Below are positions 33,884 to 41,815 of a DNA stretch of 64,000 bases, piece by piece (position 1 is the first letter of the stretch; the number at the start of each line of letters is the position of its first letter). The position numbers and the translations under genes are program-made. Source of the stretch: an uncultured Clostridia bacterium (lineage in GTDB: Bacteria; Bacillota; Clostridia; Peptostreptococcales; Anaerovoracaceae); the NCBI GenBank assembly GCA_934281605.1, contig CAKQXD010000010.1, positions 30,292-94,291 on the forward strand, given 5' to 3'. The notes under the pieces are model-generated. The model saw only the letters and a program-made list of their open reading frames with translations. It did not search any database and was not told the origin of the DNA.

Positions 33884-35155
33884 ATGGAAATTGGAACGGA
33901 AAAGAAGAAAATAGGACTGTCCACGCAGATTTTTATCGCGCTGCTGGCCGGTGCGCTCTGCGGTGTGTGCGTTCACTATTTTCTGAGCGATGGCTATTTT
34001 AAAGATACTATTCTGGTGAACGGCGTGTTCTACGTCCTGGGGCAGGGTTTCATCAGGCTGATGCAGATGCTGGTCGTACCTCTGGTGCTCTGCTCGCTGG
34101 TGTGCGGCAGTATGTCTATCGGCGATACCAAGACGCTGGGAAAAGTCGGCGGTAAAGCGATCCTGTTTTACCTCTGCACGACGGCGCTGGCCATCATGGT
34201 GGCGCTGGGCATCGCGATGATGATCAATCCGGGTGTTGGCGTCAGCATGGAAAATGTGACGAAAGCGGACATCGGACAGACGGAGCATGTGTCTATGGCG
34301 GATACTCTGCTGAACATCATCCCGAAGAACCCGATCGGGGCTATGGCCGACGGGGATATGCTGCCGATCATCGTATTTGCACTGTTTATCGGCGTGCTGC
34401 TGGCTAAGATGGGCAACCGGGCCAACGTGGTGTCCAACTTTTTCGCTCAGTTCAACGATCTGATGATGGAGATGACCATGACGGTCATGAAGGTAGCGCC
34501 GATCGGCGTATTCTGTCTTATTGCAAAGACGTTTGCGGAGATCGGTTTCGATGCGTTCCTGCCGATGCTGAAGTACATGGGGGCTGTTGCGCTGGCTCTG
34601 GCGGTACAGTGCTTAGGGGTGTATCAGCTGCTGCTGTTTGTCTTCACTCGGCTCAATCCGCTGCGCTTCCTGAAGAAGTTCTTCCCGGTCATGATGTTCG
34701 CCTTCACAACGGCGACGTCCAACGCGACTATTCCGCTGTCCATCGATACGCTGGATAAGAAGGTGGGCGTTTCCAAGAAGATTTCATCGTTTACGATCCC
34801 GCTTGGTGCGACTATCAACATGGACGGAACTTCCATCATGCAGGGCGTTGCGGTTATCTTTATCGCTCAGGTGTACGGCATGGATCTGACGCCGGCGCAG
34901 CTGCTGACGGTCATCGCGACGGCCATGATCGCATCCATCGGAACGGCGGGCATCCCGTCGGTCGGCCTGATCATGCTGGCCATGGTGCTTACTTCGGTGG
35001 GACTGCCGACAGAAGGAATCGCCCTCATCATGGGTATCGACCGTATCCTGGACATGCTTCGGACAGCAGTCAACATTACCGGCGACGCAGTCTGCACCAC
35101 CATCGTATCCCACCAGAACAAAGAACTGGATCGGAATATATTTAACCGGGATTAA
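33884..35155 (+). CDS. Dicarboxylate/amino-acid:cation symporter (DAACS family)
   Basis: About 423 residues with eight membrane helices and two re-entrant loops of the GltP type. Signature regions are FTTATSNATIPLSI (hairpin 1 tip), GATINMDGTSIMQGVAVIFIAQ (helix 7), and GIPSVGLIMLAMVL with MGIDRILDMLRTAVNITGDAVCT (helix 8, with the substrate-binding Asp). It imports glutamate, aspartate, serine/threonine or C4-dicarboxylates with sodium or protons. The hairpin-1 tip TSNAT rather than SSSA argues for a variant specificity. Start at 33884, just after the rmlD-like stop. Confidence 0.93.
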   Translation: MEIGTEKKKIGLSTQIFIALLAGALCGVCVHYFLSDGYFKDTILVNGVFYVLGQGFIRLMQMLVVPLVLCSLVCGSMSIGDTKTLGKVGGKAILFYLCTTALAIMVALGIAMMINPGVGVSMENVTKADIGQTEHVSMADTLLNIIPKNPIGAMADGDMLPIIVFALFIGVLLAKMGNRANVVSNFFAQFNDLMMEMTMTVMKVAPIGVFCLIAKTFAEIGFDAFLPMLKYMGAVALALAVQCLGVYQLLLFVFTRLNPLRFLKKFFPVMMFAFTTATSNATIPLSIDTLDKKVGVSKKISSFTIPLGATINMDGTSIMQGVAVIFIAQVYGMDLTPAQLLTVIATAMIASIGTAGIPSVGLIMLAMVLTSVGLPTEGIALIMGIDRILDMLRTAVNITGDAVCTTIVSHQNKELDRNIFNRD

Positions 35156-35284
35156 AGGGCGTGGGCTCTGTGGCTTGGGCTTTGGGCGGAAGGCTGGCGA
35201 GTGATTGACTTGCCGGACTTGACTGGATTGAAAGGTTAGGATGGCGATTCGCTGGATCGATGAGCTGAGAGGAGTGCTGCCGTT

Positions 35285-35489
35285 GCAAAATCTTCGAATC
35301 AATGATTTTGTTGGGGTATTTCGAGAAAACCTTCAGCCAAAAGCGTAGTGCCTTCATACTAATTCTTTAAATGAGCAATTTCGGGAGCTGCTTTCGAGAA
35401 TTTCTGCAAAGCAGCTTCCGCTGCTTTTTGTCCGGCGCTGCTGTTTTTCCCGATTTACCCTGTAAAAAATCCAGAAACGAAGATTTTGC
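35285..35489. repeat. Intergenic element flanked by a 12-bp inverted repeat (copy A)
   Basis: GCAAAATCTTCG (35285-35296) and its exact complement CGAAGATTTTGC (35478-35489) bracket 181 bp with no gene. TTCGAGAA occurs inside the left arm region. A related copy lies at 63152-63428, sharing both arms and the GATTTTnTT..GGTAT..TTCGAGAA segment. The rest of the 520-bp gap from 35156 to 35678 holds only a possible AGCAGCTTCCGCTGCT-like hairpin near 35410-35430 and the tRNA promoter. Confidence 0.5.
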
Positions 35490-35606
35490 AAATGGAATGA
35501 CAAGTGCTGCAGCCGAAAATCCCGCTGAAGAATAACTCCAAATTCATCACTCCCAAACGCACCAAAATAAAAGATGAAAAAAAGAAAAAATAAGCGAAAA
35601 ATATTC

Positions 35607-35635
35607 TTGACATCACCCGCCTGAAGTGATAAAAT
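35607..35635 (+). promoter_or_regulatory. tRNA-Lys promoter
   Basis: TTGACA (35607-35612), 17 bp, TAAAAT (35630-35635). This gives a leader of about 37 nt before the tRNA. Confidence 0.7.
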
Positions 35636-35678
35636 TCTTTTTGTTGACAGCGGTCAGCACAAACAAAAAATATAATGA

Positions 35679-35754
35679 GCACCATTAGCTCAGCTGGCAG
35701 AGCACCTGACTCTTAATCAGGGTGTCCAGGGTTCGAACCCCTGATGGTGTACCA
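35679..35754 (+). tRNA. tRNA-Lys (anticodon CTT), CCA encoded
   Basis: The cloverleaf is complete. The acceptor GCACCAT pairs with ATGGTGT (one G-T). The D arm is GCTCAGCTGGCAGAGC. The anticodon stem CCTGA/TCAGG holds loop CTCTTAA, giving anticodon CTT. The T arm is CAGGGTTCGAACCCCTG, and the discriminator A plus CCA follow. Confidence 0.97.
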
Positions 35755-35760
35755 ACTGGA

Positions 35761-35797
35761 AACGGCAGAATTTCAACGGTTCTGCCGTTTTTCTTTT
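35761..35797 (+). terminator. tRNA-Lys terminator
   Basis: AACGGCAGAA and TTCTGCCGTT form a 10-bp stem followed by a T-rich tail. Confidence 0.88.
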
Positions 35798-35893
35798 GCC
35801 TAAAATCGGGTATCTAGTTTTCCTGTTTCGCCCTGTTTCATACTCCTTTTTGGGAAACATTATGGGAAACATTTTTTGGGGGCTAAAAATTAT

Positions 35894-36925
35894 GGTTCTG
35901 TAAAAAATGTTGGGGTGGTGGTTATCTTAATATATTTCAGAGCCCTTTTCTTTTTAAAAAATGACAGGTTTTAAGGCTCCTCTATGAGCATTCTAAGATG
36001 TGTTTCTGTAGAATATGATATCCTTTTCGATCATAATTCCGGAAGGTCGCTATATATACGAATTGCACCATTAGCTCGCCTGGGGCTGTATTCATTTCTA
36101 TTGCTTCCGGTCTCTGAACACTGTCAGTCTAACATAATGTGCATGATCCGTCTACGGAATCTTTCAAATCTTGGCATTCCAAAAGAAACTCGCTTTAGTA
36201 CCTTGATCCTATTATTACACCCTTCAATGTAACCATTCGTATATGGATATTCAAAAGAATTCAATATTTCCTTACTCCAGTTCTGATACGTGAGTGACAC
36301 TTTAAAGAATTCCGGAAGCCTGCTGTTTTGGGCATCCATGATCCATCTGCTCAGCCTTTCAGCAGCTTCCTGACGGTTACTGCTGGATTTTACATGCTCA
36401 AACTGTTCTTTCAAAGCATACGCCCGTTTTAAAGGCTCTGATATGCGAAACAGGTTATCAAGCTGTATCTGATCTTCCACGGTAAGCCTGCTGCTATCCT
36501 TTAGCAGAAGATACTTGCTTCTTTTGAAGTATCTTCGCCAGTGCTGTGACAGACGCTTTTGTTCTTCTGTGCGTATTCTTTCCAGTGCAAAGCCGATTTG
36601 TCTTACATAATGGTATCTATCCACTATGATCTTTGCATGAGGAAAGAGTTCTTTCATCAGCTTTCGATAACCTCCTGTCATGTCCATGACAACGAGCTTG
36701 ACATCTTTTCTGTTCGAGAATCTCATAATATGGTGCCGTATCATTTCATGTCTTTGATTTTTAATTGAAGCAGTTTTTCGATACAATCATGGTAGAGCAT
36801 CAGTAGCCTCCTTAGGGTTTTGTGTAGCGACTTTATTCTACAGGATTTTGCCATCTGATGCTCTCTTTTTTACATCAAAAAGGCAGCTGCATTTCTGTAG
36901 CCACCCCAACATATTTTTTTGTTCC
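35894..36925. mobile_element. Remnant of an ISL3-family insertion sequence
   Basis: The ends match as imperfect inverted repeats. The left end starts GGTTCTGTAAAAAATGTTGG and the right end (reverse complement) GGAACAAAAAAATATGTTGG; about 19 of 25 positions agree, with TGTTGGGGTGG identical. At 1032 bp the element is shorter than a full ISL3 copy, because most of the N-terminal half of the transposase is missing. No target-site duplication is seen. Upstream (35798-35893) are only short direct repeats (TGGGAAACATTA/T, twice), which may be older mobile-element debris next to the tRNA. Confidence 0.8.
36124..36800 (-). pseudogene. ISL3-family transposase, internally deleted and frameshifted
   Basis: The original start survives at 36800 after AAGGAGG: MLYHDCIEKLLQLK, then a premature stop. 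From about 36760 a second frame continues with the C-terminal catalytic part: KLVVMDMTGGYRKLMKELFPHAKIIVDRYHYVRQ (DDE domain with conserved Asp), then PYTNGYIEGCNNRIKVLKRVSFGMPRFERFRRRI (typical ISL3 end with the conserved Glu). About 200 internal residues, including the zinc-ribbon and HTH region, are missing. The element cannot move by itself. Confidence 0.85.
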
Positions 36926-36948
36926 ACACAAACCATCTCAAACTGCGA

Positions 36949-36977
36949 TTGACATTTTATCTCAATTCTTTTATAAT
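36949..36977 (+). promoter_or_regulatory. Strong promoter of an orphan short transcript
   Basis: Consensus TTGACA (36949-36954), 17 bp, TATAAT (36972-36977), located just past the IS end. No ribosome site or coding frame follows before a terminator 60 bp downstream. Confidence 0.7.
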
Positions 36978-36983
36978 ACTATT

Positions 36984-37052
36984 AGTCGAAAAATGGTAAC
37001 TATGTCCATAGTGGGCACAAAAAATCCGAGGAGTAGTGGTCCTCGGATTTTT
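36984..37052 (+). ncRNA. Putative ~70-nt small RNA or vestigial leader
   Basis: Transcription from the preceding promoter would end at a hairpin AAAATCCGAGGA..TCCTCGGATTTT (37021-37049) with a T-rich tail, making an RNA of about 70 nt. No reading frame with a ribosome site is present. It could be a small RNA, or a leader left behind when a downstream gene was lost; the gene fragment that follows supports the second view. Confidence 0.4.
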
Positions 37053-37102
37053 ATTTGGGCTAGTTGTCGTGATGCTGGCGATCTAACCACTTGCACACGT
37101 AA

Positions 37103-37252
37103 TGCACAATAAATTACAATAACTGGAAAGCTGGTGAACCGGAAGTGCACCCAAGCGCGCTGAACGTGTGGACAATCGGACTTAAGGATGAAAATCTGGA
37201 AATTTCAGGTCTGATTTCATCCTTATACAACGAGGCCAGAAAACAGGGATGA
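37103..37252 (+). pseudogene. C-terminal fragment of an unidentified gene
   Basis: An open frame of 49 codons without a start codon, ending at TGA 37250-37252. It reads ..EPEVHPSALNVWTIGLKDEN and LEISGLISSLYNEARKQG, with a composition typical of real protein. It lies between the IS remnant and tetR, in a stretch (36926-37358) otherwise holding only the orphan promoter-terminator unit. I cannot name the family. Confidence 0.3.
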
Positions 37253-37358
37253 ACGTTATCCCAAAATCCTGCTAAACCAGGGTCAATTTATCCATAATCG
37301 CGAAAACAATGGTGTTATGGATGAAAAGCGCCTGCCGATCCACTTCATCGACGCACCG

Positions 37359-37940
37359 CTACCGGCACAGCCCCTCCAAAAACAGCGGCATGATCATCTG
37401 GGCGTGCTGACACAGGGAGTAGTTCCCGCCGGAAATGCACCATTCGTACATCAGTCCGCGCTCGAACATGGCGTAGGCACGGGTGATATCATTGATGGAC
37501 AGGTTCTCCTTAAAGAGATCCTGTTCTTTTCCTTCTATAGTGATCTGACGCAGCAGTTTATAATACGTCCGGTTGGTGTTGAGCAGGTGGCGCTCGCCAT
37601 TGGTGGTCAGCTGGGTGGCGAACAGATGGCTTAAAAGCTCTACGGAAACCGTGTTTTCGATCATCAGAAACAGCTCCTGGTTCATGTACTTCAGTTTTTC
37701 GATAGGAGACAGGGTCGGATCCATGGTTTTCTCCAGCTCTTCATATCTGTCATCAAATAAGTAGGAAAGCGAGGAGAGAAGAGCATCCTTTCCGTCGAAA
37801 TAGTGGTAGAAGGATCCGCGGGATGTGCCGGATGCCTCCACGATCTCTTCGATGGTCGTATTGTCATATCCCTGCTGGTAGAACAGCTTCCATGCGGCTG
37901 AGACGATTTTTCCCTTCGTATTTCTGGCGTTTTTCTTCAT
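37359..37940 (-). CDS. TetR/AcrR-family transcriptional regulator
   Basis: A 193-residue regulator. The N-terminal HTH is clear: GKIVSAAWKLFYQQGYDNTTIEEIVEASGTSRGSFYHYFDGKDAL. The C-terminal part is a helical ligand-binding domain. A perfect ACTAGAAT-N2-ATTCTAGT palindrome overlaps the -10 box of its own promoter, so it is probably autorepressed. It is divergent from putP but more than 280 bp from it. Other targets unknown. Confidence 0.92.
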   Translation of the reverse strand: MKKNARNTKGKIVSAAWKLFYQQGYDNTTIEEIVEASGTSRGSFYHYFDGKDALLSSLSYLFDDRYEELEKTMDPTLSPIEKLKYMNQELFLMIENTVSVELLSHLFATQLTTNGERHLLNTNRTYYKLLRQITIEGKEQDLFKENLSINDITRAYAMFERGLMYEWCISGGNYSLCQHAQMIMPLFLEGLCR

Positions 37941-37995
37941 TTTACTTAAAGTTCTCCCAAAGTTTTTTGTATTTTATTTTTCATATCTAAGAATG

Positions 37996-38034
37996 ACTAG
38001 AATACATTCTAGTATAAAATTGGCTGAATTTCAA
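37996..38034 (-). promoter_or_regulatory. tetR promoter with perfect palindromic operator
   Basis: Minus-strand TTGAAA (38034-38029), 17 bp, TAGAAT (38011-38006). The 18-bp palindrome ACTAGAAT-AC-ATTCTAGT (37996-38013) covers the -10 box. Confidence 0.75.
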
Positions 38035-38164
38035 TAAAAACACCGAACTAATATCATTTTTATCCATAAATATATCCAAACCGTGTTCTGTGTTTCGTTC
38101 TAGTTTTGATTGTGCTATACTGTGTGAGCGCTTTCGGGCAGGGCAGTTCGAACGCGCGATCGCA

Positions 38165-38209
38165 ATCAAGTTGATCATAACCAAGTTAATCATAACCAAG
38201 TTAACTCAT
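38165..38209 (+). repeat. Three tandem 15-bp repeats in the putP leader
   Basis: Units ATCAAGTTGATCATA, ACCAAGTTAATCATA and ACCAAGTTAACTCAT follow each other without spacing, between a TATACT box at 38116-38121 and the putP start. They may be regulator sites or a slippage-prone leader. Confidence 0.6.
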
Positions 38210-38247
38210 ACAATACACAATACTAACACTAAAGGAGATTTGACAAC

Positions 38248-39762
38248 ATGAACGGAGAAATACTTGCTTTTATCGTATACTTTGTTGCGATAGTAGGCGT
38301 AGGCATTTACTTTTTCCTTAAAGAAAAAGGCGAGGCTTCCCAGGCCAACTTCTTCCTCGGCGGAAGACAGATGGGTCCTTGGGTAGCGGCCATGTCGGCG
38401 CAGGCGTCGGACATGTCTGCATGGCTTCTGATGGGACTTCCGGGAAGCATCCTGGCCTTCGGATTCGGCCAGATGTGGATCGGCATCGGACTGGGCCTCG
38501 GAACAGCAGCCAACTGGATTTTCGTCGCAAAGCGCCTGAGAAAACTTTCCAGCGCAGCCGGAGACGCCATCACGGTGCCGCAGTATCTGGGTAACAGATT
38601 TATGGCGAAGAGCAATACGCTGCAGGTGATCTGCGCCATTATTTTCTTCGTATGCTTTACAATATATGTAGCGTCTGCATACGTGGCAGGAGCGTCCGTA
38701 TTTACGGCCATCTTCCCGTCCCTGAGTTCGCAGACGGCAATGCTGATCTTCGCGCTGGCAATGCTGCTGATCACGTTCTTTGGCGGCTTCAAAGCAGTTT
38801 GCTGGACTGACTTTTTCCAGGGACTGCTGATGTTCGGAGCGCTCATGGCAGTGCCTATCGTGATCGTCATCACCAAGGATCTGGATACATCCGCTCTTTC
38901 CGCGATCTATACCTATCAGGATGCGGCCAGCGGACAGATGGTGGAATGCAGCTTCGGCAGCGGCGTATTCGACGCTTCCTGGCAGGAGATCATCACAGGT
39001 CTTTCCTGGGGTCTTGGCTACTTCGGTATGCCGCATATTCTGGTAAGATTCATGTCCATCGAAAAACCGTCGATGGTAAAGAAGAGTGCAACGGTAGCTA
39101 TCATCTGGGTTGTTTGTGCGCTGGGATGCACCTGCCTGATCGCATACTTCGGCAGAATGTTCCTGGCGGAAGAACTGCTGACGGTCGGCGCGCAGAAGAT
39201 GGTATTCATCACCTTTGCAAGACAGCTCTTCCCGAGCTTCATCGCAGGCGTTCTCATGGCAGCCATCATCGCAGCATCCATGTCCACGGCGGACTCTCAA
39301 CTGCTGGTAGCATCCAGCTCCTTCACATCGGACATCTATAAGCCGATCCTCAGAAAAAAGGCCAGCGAAAAAGAACTCCTGTGGGTAGGTCGTCTGATCG
39401 TAGTGATCGTAGCGGTGATCGCGTTCTTCATTGCATCCAGCAAGGGCTCCGGCGCACAGGCCATCATGAATCTGGTAGAAAACGCGTGGGCAGGCTTCGG
39501 CTCGTCCTTCGGACCGGTGATCCTGCTGTCCCTGTTCTGGAGAAGATTTACATACAAAGGCGCGATCGCAGGTGTACTGGGTGGTGCGATCGTGGACGTT
39601 CTGTGGCTCAACTTCCTGGCGGATTCCACCGGTGTTTACGAGCTGTTCCCGGGTTTTATCGCGGGTCTGGTATGCTCCGTGATCGTGACCCTGATCGACA
39701 AAGCTCCGGCTAAGGAAGTTACGGATCTGTTCGACAGAGCAATGAGTGAAGATGACGAATAA
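38248..39762 (+). CDS. putP: Sodium/proline symporter PutP
   Basis: A 504-residue sodium:solute symporter with about 13 membrane helices. The PutP hallmark regions are present: FFLGGRQMGPWVAAMSAQASDMSAWLLMGLPG (helix 2 region with sodium and proline ligands), FGFGQMWIGIGLGLGTAANW, and GVLMAAIIAASMSTADSQLLVASSSFTSDIY (helix 9 sodium ligands). It imports proline with sodium, as a nutrient or osmoprotectant; proline can serve Stickland fermentation in Clostridia. GGAG lies upstream of ATG. No proline reductase or dehydrogenase gene is in the window. Confidence 0.94.
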   Translation: MNGEILAFIVYFVAIVGVGIYFFLKEKGEASQANFFLGGRQMGPWVAAMSAQASDMSAWLLMGLPGSILAFGFGQMWIGIGLGLGTAANWIFVAKRLRKLSSAAGDAITVPQYLGNRFMAKSNTLQVICAIIFFVCFTIYVASAYVAGASVFTAIFPSLSSQTAMLIFALAMLLITFFGGFKAVCWTDFFQGLLMFGALMAVPIVIVITKDLDTSALSAIYTYQDAASGQMVECSFGSGVFDASWQEIITGLSWGLGYFGMPHILVRFMSIEKPSMVKKSATVAIIWVVCALGCTCLIAYFGRMFLAEELLTVGAQKMVFITFARQLFPSFIAGVLMAAIIAASMSTADSQLLVASSSFTSDIYKPILRKKASEKELLWVGRLIVVIVAVIAFFIASSKGSGAQAIMNLVENAWAGFGSSFGPVILLSLFWRRFTYKGAIAGVLGGAIVDVLWLNFLADSTGVYELFPGFIAGLVCSVIVTLIDKAPAKEVTDLFDRAMSEDDE

Positions 39763-39786
39763 ACGACGAGTTATTACTGCAAAGAA

Positions 39787-39822
39787 CCCCGCAGCCATCG
39801 CTGCGGGGCATTTCTGTTTTTT
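39787..39822 (+). terminator. putP terminator
   Basis: CCCCGCAGC-CATC-GCTGCGGGG, a perfect 9-bp stem with a 4-nt loop, followed by a T-rich tail. Confidence 0.9.
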
Positions 39823-39888
39823 GGGGTCTGCAAAGTGTCCGGCAGACGTGATTTTGTGCCGGCGGTGTTTAGCAGCGGATTTTTACGG

Positions 39889-40194
39889 CTAAATTTCCAG
39901 GGTGTGCTGGTACAGGGCGACGTTGCTGGTCAGCTCGTGGCCGTGTTCGTCGCAGGTGATATCCTCCATGCCGATGCGGCAGTCGGGGAATGCGCTTTTC
40001 AATGCTTCCCACTGGGACTGGACGTATTTCTGCAGCAGCGTGTCGTATCCTTCGGGATCGCGAAAGTGGATGTGAAAATCGTGGAGTCCGTGGGCCTGGA
40101 ACCAGTCGATTTCCTGTTTGTATTCTTCCAAGGTCACCGGCAGGTTGGGGTTTTCTTCTTTTGACTTGCCTCCGTTGAGAGCGATTTTGATCAT
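39889..40194 (-). CDS. Short BKACE-like protein (3-keto-5-aminohexanoate cleavage family N-terminus)
   Basis: A 101-residue protein resembling only the first third of BKACE/KCE enzymes: IKIALNGGKSKEENPNLPVTLEEYKQEIDWFQAHGLHDFHIHFRD with the metal-ligand HxH. Full-length members have about 270-310 residues. The frame closes normally after ITCDEHGHELTSNVALYQHTLEI. AAAGGAGG precedes ATG and the gene is divergent from hxlR, so it may be expressed. It could be a truncated relic or a small protein that has kept the N-terminal strand-helix units. I see no continuation in the other frames. Confidence 0.5.
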   Translation of the reverse strand: MIKIALNGGKSKEENPNLPVTLEEYKQEIDWFQAHGLHDFHIHFRDPEGYDTLLQKYVQSQWEALKSAFPDCRIGMEDITCDEHGHELTSNVALYQHTLEI

Positions 40195-40209
40195 GGGGAC
40201 CTCCTTTTC

Positions 40210-40289
40210 TTGACGAAATCCGATTTGATGTTACAATTATAAAAAGGACGATGCGAAAATGGAAGTACCCACAATTTTGTCAGGTACTT
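40210..40289 (+). promoter_or_regulatory. hxlR promoter and leader inverted repeat
   Basis: TTGACG (40210-40215), 16 bp, TACAAT (40232-40237). In the leader AAGTACC (40263-40269) and GGTACTT (40283-40289) face each other across 13 bp. AAGTACCCAC (40263-40272) is identical, on the other strand, to the LUD promoter operator. Autoregulation and control of the divergent BKACE-like gene are plausible. Confidence 0.6.
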
Positions 40290-40324
40290 ACCAAAAGGAA
40301 AGTGTAAAAAAGGAGGTCTGTGCC

Positions 40325-40720
40325 ATGCTGAAAAGCCCTAACGATCCCATCGAACGAGGCGATTTTGAGGAGACTGGATTTTGCTATACCTTTTCCCTGA
40401 TTTCCGGCAAGTACAAGATGATCATTCTGTACTGTCTGAAAGAGTACGAAACGGTACGGTTCAACGAGATGCGGCGGTATCTGAAGCACGTTTCCGACAA
40501 GATGCTGAGCTCTTCCCTCAAAGAACTGGAGCGGGATGGACTCGTGCTGCGGACCGAGTATCCGCAGATCCCTCCAAAAGTGGAATACAGCCTGACGGAA
40601 CGGGGCAAATCCCTGGTGGAAGTGCTTAAGGGCCTTTGCGCCTGGGGCAGGGAACACCGGAACGATGACTGCTGCCAGATACCGCAGCAGCCTGCAGGCG
40701 AAAATGAAAAATCGGAATAA
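40325..40720 (+). CDS. HxlR-family transcriptional regulator
   Basis: About 131 residues. FCYTFSLISGKYKMIILYCLKEYETVRFNEMRRYLKHVSDKMLSSSLKELERDGLV is the HxlR winged helix, and EYSLTERGKSLVEVL the wing and dimer helix. Cysteines occur near the start (FCYTF) and in the C-terminal CC pair (DDCCQ), which may sense thiol-reactive compounds as in YodB/HypR relatives. The start at 40325 follows AGGAGG; the upstream frame to 40259 lacks a ribosome site. Candidate target promoters lie at 24482 and 28920. Confidence 0.92.
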   Translation: MLKSPNDPIERGDFEETGFCYTFSLISGKYKMIILYCLKEYETVRFNEMRRYLKHVSDKMLSSSLKELERDGLVLRTEYPQIPPKVEYSLTERGKSLVEVLKGLCAWGREHRNDDCCQIPQQPAGENEKSE

Positions 40721-40916
40721 CGCAAAAGCGGCGGCGAAAAACCTGTAGAGAAATGGGGCGTTCTGCCGCCTTTTTCTTTGCAGAAAAAACCCAAAAGCCT
40801 TAGTTTTTCTCACTTTTTTACAGATACGTTTGAAATTGCAAGACACTTATAGTATAATGTTTAAGACTATAAAATAGGATATTTGTATGATTCATAAAAC
40901 GACAGGAGATTGTTAG

Positions 40917-41777
40917 ATGACGACAATTATTATCATAGTTGTTGTTGCACTGGTTTTTTTTGTTACCGTATGCGTGGTCACCTTTATGGTATGGAAGCGT
41001 GAAGCGGAAATACGCACCGACAGCATCCGCGCCATTGAGTCGAATCTGGAGCGGCTTGGGGACAGGCTTGCTGCAGAATCGCAGCCGGAGGAACGGGAAC
41101 CCTGGCAAGACACCTTGCCGGAGGAACCTGCAGATCCTGTGTGGCAGGAACCTGCTGTTTCAGAGCATGAGCCGCTGAAGCGCATGCGCAGGACGCGGAG
41201 CAGGGATCCCTTTGGCTGGGTGCGTGACGGTGGAACGCCGGAAGCCCCGCAGCAGGCAGAAAACTCGCAACAGACAGGACAACATGAAATGCAGCCGCAG
41301 AGGATGCCTGATGTGCAGGAGGAGATCGTCCTGCCGGACGAAGCGCTGTTCCGCAACGATGCAGCTCTGCAGGATGATGTGCCGCTGCAGCCGGAGGCGT
41401 CTTTGCAGAATGACGTGTCTCTGCTGAGTGGAGAACCCCTGCAAAGTGAGGTGACTGTGCAGAGCGAAGTTCCGCTGCAGTATGATGAGCCGGCGGTTTC
41501 CTGTGAGCCGGAGTTTGCGGAAGCTCCGGTAATCGACGAGGCGGACATGCCTCAGACAGAAGCATACGAAGAGGAGACTGCAGCCCGGCAGCAGTGGGCT
41601 GACGAGTCGATGGAAATAAAATTACCTGACCCGGACCTGTTTACAGGACTGGGGACTCTGGACGTTGAAGCGGAAGGAAGGAGTCCTGCGGATCCGCCGA
41701 GAAAGTTCGGCCGGGATATTGGCAGGAGCGGGAAAAAATATACAGCGGAAGAATTGGAAATGCTGATCAAAGAATAG
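40917..41777 (+). CDS. Membrane-anchored acidic protein of unknown function
   Basis: A 286-residue protein. A single N-terminal helix (TTIIIIVVVALVFFVTVCVVTFMVW) is followed by an almost wholly disordered acidic, Gln/Glu/Pro-rich region. Degenerate ~8-residue repeats occur around 150-190 (LQDDVPLQP, LQNDVSLLS, LQSEVTVQS). The end is basic, then KKYTAEELEMLIKE. The N-in/C-out or C-in topology is unclear; the lack of a cleavage site suggests a membrane anchor with a cytoplasmic tail. It starts a likely operon with the zinc-ribbon protein and UPF0182. AGGAG precedes ATG. I do not recognise a family. Confidence 0.6.
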   Translation: MTTIIIIVVVALVFFVTVCVVTFMVWKREAEIRTDSIRAIESNLERLGDRLAAESQPEEREPWQDTLPEEPADPVWQEPAVSEHEPLKRMRRTRSRDPFGWVRDGGTPEAPQQAENSQQTGQHEMQPQRMPDVQEEIVLPDEALFRNDAALQDDVPLQPEASLQNDVSLLSGEPLQSEVTVQSEVPLQYDEPAVSCEPEFAEAPVIDEADMPQTEAYEEETAARQQWADESMEIKLPDPDLFTGLGTLDVEAEGRSPADPPRKFGRDIGRSGKKYTAEELEMLIKE

Positions 41778-41815
41778 AACATCGCTGATCGAAACAGATC
41801 CAGAAGGAGGAACTT

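Noticed and set aside
35671..35676. TATAAT directly before tRNA-Lys as its -10 box
   Set aside because: Transcription would start inside the tRNA, and the spacer to TTGACA at 35644 is 21 bp. The pair at 35607/35630 with 17-bp spacing is better.
38165..38209. CRISPR-like array
   Set aside because: Only three 15-bp units without spacers, and no cas gene. No other array was seen in the window.
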